DNA of 64,000 nucleotides from Paulinella micropora (lineage: Eukaryota; Cercozoa; Imbricatea; Euglyphida). Made by a program: the position numbers and the translations under genes. The DNA is taken from assembly GCA_009731375.1 (NCBI GenBank), contig BJOX01000043.1, forward strand, positions 53,792 through 117,791. Reading direction: 5' to 3'. Numbering within the stretch: the first letter of the stretch is position 1; each line of letters begins with the position of its first letter. Under the pieces are notes generated by a model. That model was not told the origin of the DNA. It did no database searches and saw only the letters and a list, made by a program, of their open reading frames with translations. Shown piece by piece: positions 36,101-47,047 of the stretch.

Positions 36101-37049
36101 TCTTTTTGTCCTTCATCTCTGTCTTATAAACGATTTTGTTTGGATATTCAACAATAACAATGTTGTAGTCAATGTGCTTAGCAAACTCACTAATTTCAGA
36201 AAGCCCACATAAATCTTTCATGACACCAGCCTCCTCATGTAGTTTGTTTGCCAGTTCGTCTTGAATTCTGCGTCCGTCCTTAATTTGTGAATACTTTTGA
36301 TGCTTTTCTATTTTTGCCTTTGCTACAACTATTGCCCTTGCCAAACATATGTTGTCATCATTGTTTATTCGTATCACACCTTTCTTTTTATATATGTCTG
36401 TTTCTGTTATTGCTTTCAATCTTGCTCCTCCTTCTGGCATCCTTACACCCACAAAATTGAAATCAATAAGTTCCATTGTTGCTCCTTCTTCGTCCATATA
36501 GTTATCGTCGTTTGATTGCAGTATAGATTCTAATCTAGTCAGTATATCTTCTAAATTGAAATCTTTTACTTTTATTAATTTTTGGTTTTGAACATTCCAA
36601 GTTGAAGGAATAGCACTAATACGTATTTGTGTTAAGTCATTGTCTTTGTAAAGTGCTTTAAAGTCTTCAATTATAGATCCAATCATGCCAACGATACCCT
36701 CATATGGAAACTTTTTCACTTTTTGAGACATTGATTTACATAATTTTATAGTATATACAGATTGACCCACAGGTAGTTTGTGTTCAGTGTCCCTCCTTAT
36801 CAGTTTATAGCCATTGAAATCTATTACTTGTGGTTCTACATATTTTCGTTCCCTTTGTTTTCGCTCAGGTTCAGAATAAAACCTTTCAGGGTCAGATATT
36901 GCTCCCCTCGTAGTTGTTATGTCGTAAAACCTACTACCATTTGGCTATTTCACATACAACTTGTTTTGCCTTATTTGGAATGTTATATTAGCCTCTGTGA
37001 GTTTGTCTAGGTTCCATGTGTGCCCGCCATAGTCGATGGTGTTCGACAT
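33109..37049 (-). pseudogene. pPolB: protein-primed family B DNA polymerase
   Basis: About 1,310 codons from ATG 37049 (MSNTIDYGGHTWNLDKL). The N-terminal extension contains DDNICLARAIVVAKAK and a Cys-rich zinc-finger region (CEKCMKGYEHNHACEFKC; CISCAKTYKGEHKCGYEKC). Exonuclease motifs: FFDFEAN (ExoI), FIAHNARGYDCQF (ExoII) and YCHSDVD (ExoIII). Polymerase motifs: YIDVCSLYPTVMYYDP (A), AVAKLCLNSLWGKNE (B) and LYHDTDSVIYS (C). It replicates the linear genome from a terminal-protein primer. Lesions: TAG 36945, TAA 36093, shift about 35838, TAA 34996 (at DPF-stop-YTTIAS, where Gln is usual), shifts about 34885 and 34640. All catalytic motifs remain legible. Confidence 0.93.
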
Positions 37050-37071
37050 ATATTAATTGGAATATAATTTT

Positions 37072-37076
<5 letters not shown>

Positions 37077-37110
<34 letters not shown>
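37077..37110. repeat. (TA)n tract upstream of PolB
   Basis: About 15 TA units between the PolB start and the small basic gene; possibly a TATA-rich promoter. Confidence 0.7.
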
Positions 37111-37112
<2 letters not shown>

Positions 37113-37117
37113 TTATA

Positions 37118-37366
37118 TTATCTTTGATATGAAATTCTTTTTTTTTCAGGTCTCAATTTGGCCAACAATATTCTGGAGCCTAATAAGGTCTGCATTGATT
37201 TTTTCTCTTTTCTCTTTTGATTTTCCCAGTATGTCTGCCTTGTTTTTTGATAATATTCTTTTGCTCTCATAAGTGCTTTCTCTTTATTTCTTCTCTGATA
37301 TGCTCTCATGCGTTCAGCATGTTTCGCCCTTGCCTCCTCCGCAGTATATGTAGGTTTTCTACCCAT
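37118..37366 (-). CDS. small basic helical protein next to the right TIR
   Basis: 82 residues, intact: MGRKPTYTAEEARAKHAERM, RAYQRRNKEKALMRAKEYYQ and a Lys/Arg-rich end. Predicted one long basic helix, with Tyr residues. It is the outermost gene of the PolB block and reads inward. Nucleic-acid binding is likely; a terminal-protein role is only a guess. No family assigned. Confidence 0.5.
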   Translation of the reverse strand: MGRKPTYTAEEARAKHAERMRAYQRRNKEKALMRAKEYYQKTRQTYWENQKRKEKKSMQTLLGSRILLAKLRPEKKRISYQR

Positions 37367-37404
37367 TTATATAATATAATTTTTATTTATTTAAATAGAA
37401 ATTA

Positions 37405-37713
37405 TAATCAAACTCGCAATAGGGAGGACTTTTAATTTTTTCAAAAAAGATAACTAAGTCTAGCACACCAAGAAAAACTAAGAAACAGGTTTTAATGTCT
37501 CTTAGTATTTATTTGGCAAAAGATAGATAAGTTATCTTTTTTTAGAGTTTGAGAGAAATTCAAATATAGACTATTTATGGCTTAATGATTGTTAGATTGA
37601 ATTTGGATAAAATTATATATATTTTTATTGAAATTAATAGTAAGACTAATTTGTATAAAAACAGCTTTATTTTATATAAAAGATAAGTGTGCTATAGTAA
37701 TACCTATAGTAGT
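37405..37713 (-). repeat. PLV right terminal inverted repeat
   Basis: Complement begins ACTACTATAGGTATTACTAT and matches 16791-17067. It is 32 bases longer than the left copy because of two indels (around CTTATCTTTT and an AT-rich TATATAATTTTATCC insertion). Confidence 0.95.
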
Positions 37714-38118
37714 CATTACATTACATTACATTACATTGGATTGCATTGCATTGGATTGCATTACAGTGCATTACAGTGCATTGCATTGCGGTGAAGCGCA
37801 GTGCATTACATTACATTACATTACATTATATTACGTTGCTTACGTTACATTACATTACATTACATTACATGTAATGTAATGTAATGTAATGTAATGTAAT
37901 GTAATGTAAGTACTAATGTAATATAATATAATGTAATGTAATGCAATATAATGCAATGCAATGCAATGTAATGTAATGTAATGTAATGTAAATGTAATGC
38001 AATGCAATATAATGCAATATAATGCAATATAATGTAATATAATGTAATGTAATGTAATGTAATTCAATATAATGCAATGTAATGCAATATAATGCAATGT
38101 AATGCAATGTAATGCAAA
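37714..38118. repeat. inverted ATTAC/GTAAT pentamer satellite, right flank
   Basis: CATTA units run to about 37865, then switch at TTACATGTAATG to the complementary TAATG/TGCAA units up to 38118. The switch makes a large potential hairpin. The first six bases (CATTAC) repeat the left flank. Confidence 0.9.
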
Positions 38119-38119
38119 T

Positions 38120-38253
38120 GTGTTCGATTATGTTCGGTTATGTTCTGTTCTGTTCTGTTCTGTTCTGTTCTGTTCGGTTCTGTTCGGTTCTCTTCTTCTT
38201 CTTCTTCTTCTTCTTCTTCTTCTTCTTCTTCTTCTTCTTCTTCTTCTTCCTCT

Positions 38254-38288
<35 letters not shown>

Positions 38289-38295
38289 CTCTTCT

Positions 38296-38336
<41 letters not shown>

Positions 38337-38455
38337 TTCTTCTTCTTCTTCTTCTTCTTCTTCTTCTTCTTCTTCTTCTTCTTCTTCCTTCTTCTTCTTC
38401 TTCTTCTTCTTCTTCTTCTTCTTCTTCTTCTTCTTCTTCTTCTTCTCATCATCAT
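38120..38455. repeat. (TCTGT)n then (TTC)n arrays
   Basis: TGTTC/TCGGT pentamers to 38190, then TTC trinucleotides with CTC variants to 38448. Confidence 0.95.
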
Positions 38456-39950
38456 CAATAGATTGTTATAATATATCACCTGTTCAAAATTTGAAATTAA
38501 TTTCCACAAAACTACTTTAATAAGTCAGACTGATACAGTGTAATTGAAGAACGGCGGCTTGCTTTTCGTAGAGCTAAAAAGGAAGCATGTAAATAGGTGA
38601 ACATAAATTTCTATCCGAGGCTGTACTGCCATGTGACCACTTCTACTCAGTAACTTAATATATATTATCGTTAGGCCGGATCACTGTCACGGAAAGTGCT
38701 GGCTGTTTGCCTTGGTTGTTTCAAGTTTGGCTCCGCTAAGGTTTTGGTTTTAATAATTCGCGTTTTAATAATTCGCGCTATACCTCATCCGCGCAAGCCA
38801 ACAGCGGATTCTGCTGATGCTAGGTCAGCGGCCAGATTGCGTCAGGACCTGCTGCTTTACGTGATCTCAGCACCATCAGGCTCTTGCTTCTGTGACGATA
38901 TAGACTTTAATAAGATCATCGGAGGCTCTGTTCTTCCCTGTATTAATACCTTCCGAGTAAAAAGGGGCGGAGTAAAACAAAGAATTATCAACGTTAGGCC
39001 GGATGAGTTTCCTTAAATAAAGGCATTTCAAAGTGTTCAGGAGGTGAATTAAAATATTGTCATTGATGATGGGACGGCAACACTGACTTCATACATCCTG
39101 AGTGCGACTCGGTGATCGTTAGCATGAGGCGTCTCATAATAAAGGTGACATAGATTCGGATCCGTTGTACAATGACAATTTTCAAAACTATAAGTATAAA
39201 CATTGAATTTAATGAAAGAATCATTGAAAAATAGTAAAAACCGTGCCTGACTTCAAACCAATCGATTTCCCGTCGCCCACCACCTTTTCCCAACTAATTT
39301 GCGCCACCTGACCACCTGGAAAAACCAGCCACCCTGCCACCGGTTGCTTGTCATGACCAAAAATCAGACTCGAATCAGTTTTCATATGTTCACTGCATGC
39401 TCTTCAATAAATTCTTATGTATTATAACTTATGATATCTTTCTATGCATGCTTATAAGTAAATGTACAAAGTTTTTTTACAAAAAGGTAACCTTAAGCCT
39501 ATGCCGCGGCCTGCAAACAAACTTTGGGCCGGCCAAAATCAGCAAAAGTAGGGCATAAGGTCCTCACCGCTCAGAACTTTTTTATTTGAATATTAATACA
39601 AGGCCGCCGGCACAAGTACAGAAAGTGAAGGAAATCAAAGAGACTATTTAATAAAAGCATTTTGTACAGAAAGTGCAGAAAAAAAAAAGAAAATCTCTAA
39701 AGATCTCACCCATGATTTTTTTAGCCTGTCTGGAGCCAAGAACAGATCACCAACAGCAGGGTTACAAAGAAAGGAGCAGTATTTGAACATATACAAAACA
39801 AAGATCATGTGATTGTGAATAGATTCAGCACATAACATTCCCCGAAAAGGACACAAAACACATATATGAGCGATACAAGACAGGTGCAAGAAAGGGCTTT
39901 TTGCAAAAAAGAACAACATATGCTACAGATAAGTTCACAACACACCATTT
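38456..39950. other. unassigned unique DNA
   Basis: Non-repetitive. An open frame at 38696-39016 (106 codons, RLRQDLLLYVISAPSGSCF) has no recognised homologue, and I do not call it a gene. A small tandem (GTTTTAATAATTCGCG) sits at 38749-38776. Confidence 0.5.
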
Positions 39951-40240
39951 TGCATTGTGTATCATTGTGGGGAAGAAGATGTATCATTGTGTATGATTGT
40001 CTATTATTATGTATCATTGTGTATCACATTGTGTATCATTGTGTGTGTGTGGGGGGGGGAGGGGGGAAGAAGAGATGCATCCTTGTGGATTATTGTGTAT
40101 CATTGTGTATCATTGTGGGAGGAAGAAGATGCATCATTGTGTATCATTGTGTATCATTCTGTATCATTGGGGGGGAAGAAGATGTATAATTCTGTATCAT
40201 TGTGTATCATTGTGGGTATACCGGTGTGTGTATTATTGGG
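39950..40240. repeat. TGTATCATTG minisatellite
   Basis: About twenty degenerate units of TGTATCATTG, some joined by GGGGGAAGAAGATG blocks. Confidence 0.85.
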
Positions 40241-40747
40241 GAAGAAGAAGTTGAAGATGAAGATGATGATGATGATGATGATGATGAGGATGATGATGAG
40301 GATGAGATGAAGATGAAGATGATGATGATGATGATGATGAAGAAGAAGAAGAAGAAGAAGAAGAAGAAGAAGAAGAAGAAGAAGAAGAAGAGAAGAGGAG
40401 AAGAGGATGAGGAGGAGGAGGAAGAGGAGGAGGAGGAAGATGAGGAGGAGGAGGAGAAGGAGAAGGAGGAGGAGAAGGAGGAGGAGAAGGAGGAGGAGGA
40501 GGAAGGACAAGAAGAAGAAGAAGAAGAAGAAGAAGAAGAGGAAGAGGAAGAAGAAGAAGAAGAAGAAGAAGAAGAAGAAGAAGAAGAAGAAGAAGAAGAA
40601 GAAGAAGAAGAAGAAGAAGAAGAAGGAGAAGAAGAAAGAGAAGGAGAAGGAGGAGAAGGAGGAGGAGAAGGAGAAGGAGAAGGAGAAGAAGAAGAAGAAG
40701 AAGAAGAAGAAGAAAAAGAAGAAGAAGAAGAAGAAGAAGAAGAAGAG
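40241..40747. repeat. GAT/GAA/GGA purine tract
   Basis: About 500 bases of almost pure purine trinucleotides. Long poly-Glu, poly-Lys and poly-Ser frames on either strand are artefacts. Confidence 0.95.
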
Positions 40748-40813
40748 AGGTTACCTCTTCTGTGGCCGGGTCTGCTGTAGGTATTGTGATAAGAGGACAC
40801 TCAACAACACTCT

Positions 40814-40818
<5 letters not shown>

Positions 40819-40850
<32 letters not shown>

Positions 40851-41000
40851 GAATAAAGGAATAAGGAAAGAAAAAGAGAAGAGCAAGAAAGACAGAAATA
40901 ATGACAGATAGACAAGAAAAGAAAAGAAAAGAGGAGGCGTAAAAAAGGAAACAAAGAAAAAGAAAGGGTAATGAAAAAAGCGAACCAAAAGAAGGAGCGA

Positions 41001-41039
<39 letters not shown>

Positions 41040-41040
41040 C

Positions 41041-41072
<32 letters not shown>

Positions 41073-41101
41073 GCAAGAGACAGAAGGAGGACAGACAGAC
41101 T

Positions 41102-41167
<66 letters not shown>

Positions 41168-41379
41168 GAGACAGACAGAAACAGACGGACAGACAATTTG
41201 ATACTTCCCAAAGACGGGTTCCAGCTGGAGGAATATCTAGTTTAGACTCGACGTTTTTGTGGCAGCCCTGACTAGTTCTCTAAATAAAGGACCAGACCAG
41301 ACCAGACCAGACCAGACCAGACCAGACCAGACCAGATCAGACCAGACCAGACAGACAGCCAGACAGCCAGCCAGCCAGA

Positions 41380-41410
<31 letters not shown>

Positions 41411-41623
41411 ACAGACAGACAGACAGACAGACAATTTAAGACTCCCCAAAAACGGATTCCAGCTGGAGGAATATCTAGTTTAGACTCGACGTTTTTGTGG
41501 CATCCCTGAGAATAGACCAGACCAGACCAGACCAGACACAGACAGACAGAAAGACAGACGGAAAGACAGACAGACAGACACACAGACAGACAGACAGACC
41601 GACCGACCGACCGACCGCCGACC

Positions 41624-41658
<35 letters not shown>

Positions 41659-41924
41659 CGACCGACCGACCGACCGACAGACAGACAGACAGACAGACAG
41701 ACACAGACAAATGACAGACAGACACATACAGATAGACAGAAGACAGGTAGACAGGCAGACAGAGACAAACAGACAGACAGACACAGACAGATAGACAGAA
41801 GACAGATAGACAGGCAGACAGATAGACAGACAGACACAGACAGACAGACAGAGACAGACAGAAGGCAGACAGACAGACAGAAAGATAGAAATATAGAAAG
41901 ACAGAAAGACAGAAAGACAGACAT

Positions 41925-41966
<42 letters not shown>

Positions 41967-41972
41967 CACAGA
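40819..41972. repeat. GA, GAAA, GACA, GACCA and GACC arrays with a duplicated 100-bp unit
   Basis: Tetranucleotide arrays cover most of this block. A unique unit (CCAGCTGGAGGAATATCTAG ... GACGTTTTTGTGGCA) occurs at about 41192-41280 and again at 41430-41510, each followed by GACCA repeats. Confidence 0.9.
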
Positions 41973-42100
41973 CAGAGTCAGACCTTTAGGCCATTAGTCA
42001 GGGATTTGCCGCCAGAAATTTAAGGACCAATTTAAAAGCTTACTTAAATGGCAAAGTGCAGAAGAAATTCGGCATTTACCCCACCCACACCCAATTTTGA

Positions 42101-42558
42101 CCAGAACCACACATGGTGTCCATGTCACGAAACGATCGCACCGAGCATTCATAAAGTAAGTCGCGAACATTATCAAAGCGGTCACTTGCAATGGTTTACT
42201 CTGAATCTAAGTTCCAGAACATGGCTACCGAGCAGATCCACAAGGAGCAGCTCACCCGTGCGGAGCTCTTCAACGGCCGTGTTGCTATGCTGGGCTTCGT
42301 CGTCGGCGTTGCTACCGAAGCGATTACTGGACAAGGCATTCTGCAGCAGCTTGGTCTTGGTGCGGTGACAGGCCACATGTAAACCGTATGACTCAACGCT
42401 GTCTCCGATTGTCACCTATTTATTGAACCTGTGGATTCTAGCACGATGTAGCTAATATTTATTGCCCTTATTTATTTGTCTTGAAGATATTTGGCGTACC
42501 TTAAACGGCACACCACTCAAGAAAAATCCAAAAAAAAAAAAAAAAAAAAACCAGAACC
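42101..42558 (+). mobile_element. processed retrocopy with poly(A) and 8-bp target duplication
   Basis: CCAGAACC at 42101-42108 and again at 42551-42558 flank a transcript-like segment: about 80 bases of 5' leader, an intact 63-codon HLIP-type frame, about 145 bases of 3' UTR and a run of 21 A (42530-42550) immediately before the right repeat. These are hallmarks of LINE-type retroposition of an mRNA. Confidence 0.7.
42191..42382 (+). CDS. one-helix chlorophyll-binding (HLIP/OHP-type) protein
   Basis: 63 residues with the family signature RAELFNGRVAMLGFVVGV followed by TEAITGQGILQQLG. Glu and Asn/Arg of the ExxNGRxAMxGF helix are the chlorophyll-ligand and charge-pair positions of the LHC superfamily. 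One-helix proteins sit in the thylakoid membrane and protect or assemble photosystems under light stress. The frame is intact and rich in C at third positions. No transit peptide is visible before MATEQIHKEQ, so either the gene needs a promoter/peptide from elsewhere or this is a non-functional retrocopy. Confidence 0.8.
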   Translation: MVYSESKFQNMATEQIHKEQLTRAELFNGRVAMLGFVVGVATEAITGQGILQQLGLGAVTGHM

Positions 42559-42849
42559 TCATTTAAGAAATTTAATCCAATGATGTAAGTAGTCCTGCCA
42601 GTAAACGCTTTTTACTGAATGTCTCGGCCTTGTGACTGCTCGGTGCCGTCTGAATGCTGCGCGTTTTCGAAAACCGAGACTAAACCGAGGTTATCCCGTC
42701 CCTGAGACAGCGTCTTGTTCTGAAGTGATAATTTTTTTTAGTAGAAAAAGTCTGGCACTGCCAGACTTGCATAACAAGGCGGAATGCGTCATGCTAGTAA
42801 TGAAGAAAAAAAAAAAAAATAAGAAGAAGCAAGGAACAAGAAGAAAGTC

Positions 42850-43745
42850 TCCCTATATCTTGTGCCCCTCATCTGTGTGGCCTTGGGTTTGTTTGTTTTT
42901 GTTTGCCTTCAGTGTTTGTCGCTGCCTCTGTTGTCTTTCTGTGTGGTTTTTTGTTTCATTTGTTTCGCTTGGTTGTTTGTTTCTTTTGTTTCTTTTGTTT
43001 TTTTATCCCTTTCTCTCTTGTGTTGTATTTTTTATTTTTCTTTGTTGGTTTTCTTGTTTCTTCGTTGTCTTCTCTTGTCTTTTTGTTTTTATATCTAGGT
43101 TGCTCTCTTTCTATCTTTTCCTCTTTCTGTTCTCTTCCATCTTACCCTTTCCAGGAGCTTTTTGTTGAATCTTAGTTCCAGATTTCCTTATGAGCTTGTA
43201 CTGTTCCGTGGAACCAGATTTCTTTTGAATTAAGCTCTTCTTTGTTTTTCTCTCGTCTCTCTCATATTTTGCTTGCTTCCCAAAAAAAAAGTTATACCTA
43301 TGCCGCTTTCTGCTCTTCAAGCGGCCTTCTAGTTCAGTATCGTCTCCCTTGCCCCTGTCTGGCCTTGTGTTTGTTTGTTTGTGTTTGCCTTTAGTATTCG
43401 TCGCTGCCTTTGTTGTTGTCTTTTTGTATTGTTTTTGTTTCCTTTGTTTCATTTGTTTGTTTGTTTTTTTGTTTCTTTTGTTTTTTGTCTCCATTTCTTT
43501 TGTGTTTTGTTTCTTATATTTCTTTGTTTTTTTTCTTTTTCTTTTTCTTTTCCCTGTCTTTTCTTTTTCTCTTTATTCCTTTCTTTCTATCTTCTTTCTC
43601 TTTCTTTTCTCTTCCATTTTACTCTTTCCAGCAGCTTTCTGTTGAACCGGGCCTTAGTTAGTTCCAGATTTCCTTGTGAGCTTGTTCTGTCATTCCTTGG
43701 AACCAGATTTCTTTTGAATTAAGACCCTATTTTTCTTTCGTCTTT
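42850..43745. repeat. tandem duplication, period about 500 bp, T-rich
   Basis: Segments containing GTTTGCCTTCAGTGTTTGTC (about 42903) and GTTTGCCTTTAGTATTCGTC (about 43384) are related and each ends with a CCAGATTTCCTT...GGAACCAGATTTCTTTTG block (43180-43230; 43665-43718). No gene supported. Confidence 0.7.
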
Positions 43746-44950
43746 TTCTCATTCTTAGTACACCTTGCTTACTGTTATTTTAAAACGTTATTTAAGATTG
43801 CATTACACATGATATTTACTACTCGTCCGATCATGAAATTATAAGAAACAAATTTTTCCTCCATTTGTTCGCCGCTATGCGGTTGAGTGGCTTAACTTAT
43901 GATGATAATTTTAAACATTACTAGGTGAGCTATAGTAATAACCGGCATCAAGATGCCCGGGCAGCTTCATTCTGAAAGTTTTTTTTTTCCCCACCAATAA
44001 TAGAATACTTAACCATTCGTAGAGATGAGTTGGAAGCGTAAGACGAAAAAGTTTATTTTTAATTACTACTAAATTGGAAATGTCCTTCGGTGACACATCA
44101 TAGTAGCAGCTATGACAGTACTTAAAACAATATGCTGCGGCGACGCCCCACTGTTAATAACACTTATAAAAAAATATCAAGATCGTGTCGGTTGGGACCG
44201 CTGTCTGCAGAGCCTAAGAAACGAGACTGTCGATATGCGAAAAGTGGTATTAATAACATTTAAGGGTAATTTTCCGGAACTTTACCGTAACACCGCAAAT
44301 AGCTAAATTTTCGCTACCTTCGCCTCAAGTTTTTGCTTGAAGCGAAAAATGCACCGTTCTCCCGATCATGATCTCTCTCGCTTTCTTTTTTCTCAAGGGT
44401 TGAGATTCAAGTGCTCAAGACATCATAATGCTCCAATGCTCAAAGACACATAAAAAAACTCTGCACGATGGCTGCAGGCCACAAGACATTCTCAGCCTTT
44501 AGTGGAAACACTTTTGATATTCCCATCTTAGCATGTATTAAATATTATATGATCGCGTTTTTTGCTACGCTGCAAAACCCAGAGCAAACGTCTGTGAAAG
44601 TGTGCGCGACATAATTCGTCATTTTCGCCAACAATTTTTCTCGGTATTTACAAAATTTCTACGTTTGCGTTGGGGCGTGTATGTATCGTCTATCTGCATG
44701 GTGCTGGACTGGTCGGCCCCGCCAAAATTTCGCGGGTTTTGCCTCGGATTTCGCTCGCATATTACCGTGACATTCCAATGGTAAAACTCACCCAAATTTA
44801 GACTCGTCTTTCTCAATGACTATTAGTTAATAGAGCCACACAGATGCTGAACACGTGTTTTGAAAAATTGCTCTTATTCTGTCAGCGTCGTCAAAGCAGT
44901 ACAATGGATGGAGAAGGATGATATAAGAAACGGATTGTGTTCACCACTGG
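43746..44950. other. unassigned unique DNA
   Basis: Non-repetitive. Short frames such as 44112-44306 have no recognised similarity. Confidence 0.5.
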
Positions 44951-44951
44951 A

Positions 44952-45165
44952 ATGACAAGTTCCTTGTCCTTAACCACAATGAGCAATGATTTCAAATTCT
45001 TTGTTCTCAGCCGATTCTGATCTTGACTGCTTACGTAGTGGGTCATTTGAAAGCTCTCGTCAAGAGCCTAATGAGCCATAACACAGGTTGTAGGTGCAAA
45101 TATTGGCTGAGATCGAAGCGCTTGAAGTCATCGTTCGTTGTACTTAAGAAATAGGAACTTCTCAT
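44952..45165. mobile_element. MITE, host copy of the element in the viral ATPase
   Basis: Begins ATGACAAGTTCCTTGTCC and ends AATAGGAACTTCTCAT, with inverted arms (AATGATTTCAAATTCTTTG; GAAGCGCTTGAAGTCATCG). It matches the complement of 25004-25220 along most of its length (214 against 217 bp). Confidence 0.85.
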
Positions 45166-45174
45166 GCCGCCCAT

Positions 45175-45480
45175 TAAATACACTACCACTACCACCACCA
45201 CTACCACCACCGCTACCAACATCATTACCAAACTACCACTACCACCTCCACTTGCACTTGTACCTCCATAACCACCGCCACTGCTACCACCACCACCCTT
45301 TGGTACACAAGCTCTGTGTGTGTAGCCTTATACTTGCTTTCCTTTCGTTCGTTCCTTCCCTCTCTCCCCCTCCTACCTTCCTTTCCTTGCCCCCCTTCCC
45401 TTCTTTACTCCCTACCTTTCCTTCCCGCCCTCGCTCCTTCCCTCTCTCCCTCCCTCCTTCCTTCCCTCCCTTGTCACGAA
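45175..45480. repeat. CCA/CTA-rich then CCTT-rich pyrimidine tracts
   Basis: CTACCA units (45180-45295) and CCTTCC-type pyrimidines (45345-45472). An inverted ATCACGTGATCACGTGAT palindrome lies at 45618-45635. Confidence 0.8.
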
Positions 45481-45734
45481 AAAGAAAACAAGAGAAAAGA
45501 AGTAGGTAGATAGATCGACACGTCCAGCGCGACATAAAGCCTATCCGGAGTGTAAATTCGACGGTTTCTCTGCGGAGTGCACGTGACATCCCGGCCGGCC
45601 AGCCAAAAAGCACGTTCATCACGTGATCACGTGATCACACAATTGGTGACTGGAGTTGGCCAGGCCTATCGCTTTTGATTTTCTTTACGTTGCCTGTAAA
45701 ATTGCATGTGGAGAGTCAGAAATATGGAATGAAA

Positions 45735-45751
45735 GGATGGATGGATAGATG

Positions 45752-45793
<42 letters not shown>

Positions 45794-45844
45794 CATAGTA
45801 TATGTAAGACCGGTTTCGTTTTAGCAGCTTGGTCTTGCGCCTGG

Positions 45845-45888
<44 letters not shown>

Positions 45889-46028
45889 CATTGTATATAC
45901 ATAGAGACAGAATAGTGTCTTATGCGTCAAGCAAAAAAAATTCGACGTATTTTGCGGGCGAGCCGGGCCGGGCCGGGCCCGCAAGCCCGACCACGACCAC
46001 ATTTCATGGTGGTGACCGATAACGAATC

Positions 46029-46075
<47 letters not shown>

Positions 46076-46780
46076 TTCCACACCTTGTACTTCGACAAGC
46101 CTTGCCCCGATTTTTCCCCAGTGTGGTATATATATAATTATAAATATATATATATATGTATATATATGTATTTATATATGTATGTATGTATGTATGTATG
46201 TACTACTTATGTATGTATGTATGTATGTATGTACGTACGTATGTTTGTACATGTACTCATGTATGTATCCATCTATATATGTCTCATCAGACAGATCGAC
46301 AGAAAAGAAGACATACAACATATAACAAGAGTGATAAAATGTAAAAAGTATTTTTTCCACATCTCGTACTAGGTCAAGAAGCCTTTGTCCCGATTTATTG
46401 CTAGAAACACTCATAATAGTACATTCTGCGGCTAGCCACAAATTTCACGTTTTTGCGGGCGAGCCGGGCCGGGCCGGCGAGCCCGCAAAACACGTCAAAT
46501 TTGGCGCAGTTTTATCGGTAACCTGACCACATTTTGTGAAGGTGACCGATAAACATTATTTCTGTTCTTGCTATGAACTATAGACCTACTAGACTGTCTG
46601 TCTGTCTGTCTGTAGGTATGTAGCTTTCTCGCTCAAAAGTCGTGATAGAACAATGCCGATGACTTCGTTGGGGACTACTTACCTTCCTTCCTTACTTACT
46701 TACTTACTTACTTACTTAACTTACTTACCTTACTTACCTTCCTTCCTTACTTACTTACCTACTTACTCACTTACTTACTC
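45735..46780. repeat. GATA, TA, ATGT and TTAC arrays with GC-rich palindromes
   Basis: Two copies of GCGGGCGAGCCGGGCCGGGC (45954 and 46455) stand in AT-rich repeat DNA. A related unit AAGCCTTGTCCCGATTT occurs near 46095, 46379 and 47727. TTAC units fill 46680-46780. Confidence 0.85.
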
Positions 46781-46974
46781 AGCTCAGGACCAAGGGCTTT
46801 CACATCACCGTTCTCATCATCGCTGTATCATCGATCCTGGCTTAGTTCAATTTCACGGTAACATTTCGCAAAGATTCCGCTGGTTTTGCGGGCACGGATG
46901 TAGCCTTTAAATTTGAAACTAATTTGAAACGGCGCCAAGATTTTGATCTCAGCTTTTTTTCTCGCTTAAAAGCA

Positions 46975-47016
46975 ATAGATGGATGGATGGATGGATGGAT
47001 AGATGGATAGATAGAT

Positions 47017-47047
<31 letters not shown>

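Larger units (their letters stand above)
16791..37713. mobile_element. integrated Polinton-like virus (PLV), 20.9 kb
   Basis: The element is bounded by terminal inverted repeats and flanked by CATTAC. It carries the diagnostic gene set: protein-primed family B polymerase, rve integrase, major capsid protein, candidate minor capsid protein, packaging ATPase and a fibre. It is much more AT-rich than flanking DNA and free of host microsatellites. Length and content fit PLVs, Maverick/Polintons and mavirus-like virophages. Absence of a visible adenain-type protease favours a PLV. Most genes are broken and a host-type MITE is inserted, so it is an endogenous, probably immobile copy. Confidence 0.96.

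Noticed and set aside
17425-36947. Variant genetic code (TAA/TAG read as Gln) in the virus
   Set aside because: TAA clearly ends several genes (MCP, fibre, ATPase, small basic protein), ordinary Gln codons are common, in-frame TGA also occurs, and true frameshifts are present. Decay explains all of it.
16791-37713. Retrotransposon
   Set aside because: The rve integrase is present, but there is no reverse transcriptase, no RNase H and no direct LTRs; the termini are inverted and the polymerase is family B.
37714-38118. Telomeric repeat
   Set aside because: ATTAC pentamers with an internal strand switch do not match known telomere units and lie internally.
38696-39016. 106-codon frame as a host gene
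   Set aside because: No recognisable motif, no splice or codon evidence.
40202-41042. Poly-Glu/Lys/Ser/Leu proteins
   Set aside because: Pure purine trinucleotide and tetranucleotide arrays, no unique coding sequence.
42850-43745. Hydrophobic multi-membrane protein
   Set aside because: The Phe/Leu-rich frames come from T-rich duplicated DNA and exist in all three frames.
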